Origin: Methanomassiliicoccaceae archaeon
GTDB lineage: Archaea; Thermoplasmatota; Thermoplasmata; Methanomassiliicoccales; Methanomethylophilaceae
Assembly: GCA_009786295.1 (NCBI GenBank)
Contig: WQTN01000119.1
Span: 1 to 12,907, forward strand
DNA: 12,907 bases
Direction: 5' to 3'
Shown: positions 12,734-12,907 of the stretch, piece by piece
Layout: every line of letters begins with the position of its first letter
Numbering within the stretch: position 1 is the stretch's first letter
Translations under genes and position numbers: made by a program
Notes under the pieces: generated by a model
The model's input: only the letters and a program-made list of their open reading frames with translations
What the model was told of the DNA's origin: nothing
Database searches by the model: none

Positions 12734-12907
12734 ATGAATGACGAAGGTCAGGAAAAGCGCCCGGTGAACGGGAAGAGCATGTACAGTTACATAGGGGACG
12801 CATGGAAGAACCCAAGCAAGACCTATTTGAAAGAGCTCAACCACCAGAGGAAGATCGAGTGGAGGAGAGAAGAGAACTTCCTCAGGATCGAGAGGCCCAC
12901 AAGGCTT
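12734..12907 (+). CDS. rpl15e: Large-subunit ribosomal protein eL15, N-terminal part
   Basis: The first 58 codons are present and the gene runs off the window. The segment MYSYIGDAWKNPSKTY (residues 16-31), then KIEWRREENFLRIERPTRL (40-58), is the conserved start of archaeal eL15, a 60S/50S protein that binds 23S rRNA. The ATG at 12734 has GGTGAT at 12725-12730 as SD and gives a 15-residue charged N-terminal extension. The ATG at 12779 would give the classical MYxYI start, with a weaker and more distant GGTGA. I favour 12734. The gene is transcribed away from the surface-protein block. Confidence 0.92.
   Translation, partial: MNDEGQEKRPVNGKSMYSYIGDAWKNPSKTYLKELNHQRKIEWRREENFLRIERPTRL

Noticed and set aside
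1..12907. CRISPR array, insertion sequence or integrase
   Set aside because: I saw no regularly spaced direct repeats, no transposase or integrase motifs, and no flanking terminal repeats.

Overview
The window is archaeal and almost certainly euryarchaeotal. It carries aIF1A, RIO1, an archaeal Dim2-type KH protein, Pus10, eL21, RNA polymerase subunit F, DUF655, KsgA/Dim1, an archaeal-type YchF GTPase with a Cys-rich insert, a PCNA-tailed family-B DNA polymerase and eL15. Promoters have archaeal TATA boxes, and several genes use GGTGAT or GGAGG Shine-Dalgarno (SD) sequences. The gene order and the style of the two surface proteins suggest Thermoplasmata, perhaps Methanomassiliicoccales. That placement is an impression and was not tested by a search.

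Layout: (1) Bases 1-51 hold the 5' part of a minus-strand tRNA-Glu(UUC) cut by the window edge. (2) Bases 164-5093 are a tightly packed plus-strand cluster for translation and ribosome maturation: aIF1A, RIO1 kinase, Dim2-like KH protein, Pus10, eL21, RpoF, DUF655, KsgA. Most junctions are short gaps or 4-nt ATGA overlaps, so co-transcription is likely. RIO1, Dim2 and Dim1/KsgA are all known late small-subunit maturation factors. (3) Bases 5094-5586 contain no convincing protein gene. They hold a strong candidate for a roughly 230-nt structured RNA with its own TATA box, a closing stem followed by a T-run, and an exact 10-nt copy of the 16S rRNA 3'-terminal anti-SD sequence. Two more hairpins follow it. 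I could not assign the RNA to a known family. (4) Bases 5587-9190 carry ychF and polB, 4 nt apart. (5) Bases 9193-12502 are a minus-strand accessory block that looks more AT-rich by eye. It has a CPBP/CAAX-type membrane protease and two paralogous, membrane-anchored, pilin-like surface proteins. The paralogs have internally duplicated ectodomains and nearly identical promoters and 5' leaders with a six-G run. (6) From 12734 to the edge is the start of rpl15e on the plus strand.

The signals most worth following up are the unassigned RNA with its anti-SD sequence, the duplicated surface-protein cassettes with a shared leader, the probable CTG start of the RIO1 gene, and an Arg-to-Cys change in the Pus10 catalytic motif. 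I saw no CRISPR array, transposon or integrase.
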